Source of the DNA: Peptococcaceae bacterium UBA3933
Lineage (GTDB): Bacteria > Bacillota > Peptococcia > Peptococcales > BICA1-8
Direction: 5' to 3'
NCBI GenBank assembly: GCA_002385805.1
Contig: DGEF01000059.1
Coordinates: 1-6,477, forward strand
DNA: 6,477 nucleotides
Shown: positions 5,542 to 6,477 of the stretch, one piece after another
Layout: each line of letters opens with the position of its first letter
Position numbering within the stretch: the stretch's first letter is position 1
Made by a program: the position numbers and the translations under genes
Notes under the pieces: model-generated
The model's input: only the letters and a program-made list of their open reading frames with translations
The model's database searches: none
Told to the model about the DNA's origin: nothing

Positions 5542-6477
5542 TTATAGGCAATCAGCCAGAACCGGCCAAACTTCATCTGTAGCGTAACTTCTCATCCAGG
5601 TGGCAATTCCGGCTAAACGATATTTCTTCATTAACTCTACCCTCCTGGATAAAGACAGCTCGTCTTCCAGCCACATTTTATAAACAACTCCATCTTTTTT
5701 CAGTTCAGCATAGTTTTGACCGGTAGCCTGATCTTCTTGAATCTGGACTTTGTTTTCTTTCAGCCACTTTTGGGCTCTTTCCATAGATAAAGCTTGAGAT
5801 TTTACTACTAATTTTCCGTTCTCGTCATAACTTTCTTCCCATAACCTGGTATAAAGGGGAACCCCTAAAATTATTTTTTTGTTAGGTACCTGTTCTAAAA
5901 TAGCTTGAATCCCCTTTTCAACCCAAGGTAAAGAGGATACTGAGCCGGCCCTGGAACTAAAGGTACCGTGTTCATCATAAGCCATAACCATCATATAATC
6001 TACAACTTCCCCCAGCTTTTGCCGGTCATAAACAAGAGACCAATTCTCACTTTGAGAAATAAAAGTTACATCTAGTGAAATAACCCGGTCTTTTTCACGT
6101 AAAAGGGGGGCCAATTCCCTAACAAACTGCACATAAGCATCCTTGTCTTTTAAATACATGTTTTCGAAATCTAAATTAATGCCATCAAGATTATATAAAT
6201 CAACATAAGTCAGTATTTGCTTAATCACTTTGGCCCTGAGGCTGGCATCATTAAGAAAAACATGGGTTAAATCCGGGTCAAAACTGTTATCAAACAAGCC
6301 CCAAACCTGTCTGCCTGTAGCATGAGCCCATTTTACATAAGCAAGGTCAGCGGTGTTATTAACTAAACCATTTTCCTGTAAACTAAACCAGGTAGGTGAA
6401 AGCACCTGGACGCCGGTAATATCTCCTATCTTATTAGGGTCAGGAGTAGTCCCCCATGCCCCCTCCCAGGTCAACAA
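5542..6477 (-). CDS. GH18 glycosidase, C-terminal catalytic part (N-terminus outside window)
   Basis: This is the final 311 codons of a glycoside hydrolase family 18 protein of the YaaH/YdhD/SleL kind, which act on chitin-like or peptidoglycan sugars, often in spores or the cell wall. The frame is open to the right edge and begins in mid-domain, so the true start and any signal peptide or LysM, SLH or amine-oxidase-like domain lie beyond the window. The visible part has an early barrel strand QVLSPTWF (24-31), the catalytic signature LDGINLDFE (97-105) with E105 as predicted acid, MAYDEHG (165-171), LGVPLYTRLWEE (204-215) and a closing strand GIATWMRSY (290-298). The DxxDxDxE pattern is seen as D98, N101, D103, E105, so Asn replaces the second Asp, as is common in this subgroup. 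A terminator-like hairpin follows the stop. The exact substrate is inferred only. Confidence 0.9.
   Translation of the reverse strand: MLTWEGAWGTTPDPNKIGDITGVQVLSPTWFSLQENGLVNNTADLAYVKWAHATGRQVWGLFDNSFDPDLTHVFLNDASLRAKVIKQILTYVDLYNLDGINLDFENMYLKDKDAYVQFVRELAPLLREKDRVISLDVTFISQSENWSLVYDRQKLGEVVDYMMVMAYDEHGTFSSRAGSVSSLPWVEKGIQAILEQVPNKKIILGVPLYTRLWEESYDENGKLVVKSQALSMERAQKWLKENKVQIQEDQATGQNYAELKKDGVVYKMWLEDELSLSRRVELMKKYRLAGIATWMRSYATDEVWPVLADCL

Noticed and set aside
6475..6477. TTG at the right edge as the start of the GH18 gene
   Set aside because: It is the edge of the window; the frame enters in mid-domain, no upstream ribosome site can be seen, and family members have more sequence before this point.

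Overview
The window is AT-rich, densely packed, and organised like a spore-forming member of the Clostridia (Firmicutes). Evidence for this is a paired DnaD-type and DnaI/DnaC-type primosomal gene, strong Shine-Dalgarno sites with TTG starts, an Asp23/Gls24 domain, a bacterial spore/cell-wall type GH18 glycosidase, and a promoter that fits sporulation-phase SigH/Spo0A control. A Peptococcaceae-like lineage is a reasonable guess, but the sequence alone does not fix the genus.

Layout. Positions 1-1876 (minus strand) hold a two-gene helicase-loading module. A DnaD-domain protein is followed 16 nt later by an AAA+ helicase loader whose last residues run off the left edge. Positions 1877-2045 are a non-coding spacer built of two hairpins, a hexamer repeat and a period-10 repeat; it looks like a dispersed repeat element. 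Positions 2046-2855 (minus) encode a little-known fusion of an N-terminal P-loop domain to a C-terminal Asp23/Gls24 domain, with its own strong SigA-type promoter. This gene is divergent from a plus-strand M42 metallo-aminopeptidase (3014-4087). The aminopeptidase converges, with only 14 bp between stop codons, on a minus-strand tandem HD / HD-GYP protein (4102-5370), a predicted cyclic-di-GMP phosphodiesterase. Upstream of that gene lie an apparent SigH promoter, a near-consensus Spo0A box and a terminator-like hairpin. The right end (5542-6477, minus) is the C-terminal catalytic part of a GH18 glycosidase whose N-terminus lies outside the window.

How the genes work together. DnaD and the loader act together to place the replicative helicase on DNA. 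The other genes look like separate transcription units rather than one pathway. The most informative regulatory signal is in front of the HD-GYP gene: a Spo0A box about 15 bp upstream of a full match to the B. subtilis SigH consensus suggests that c-di-GMP breakdown is switched on at entry into sporulation. No mobile element, tRNA, rRNA or CRISPR array is visible. The best candidates for something undescribed are the P-loop/Asp23 fusion and the sporulation-type promoter of the HD-GYP gene.
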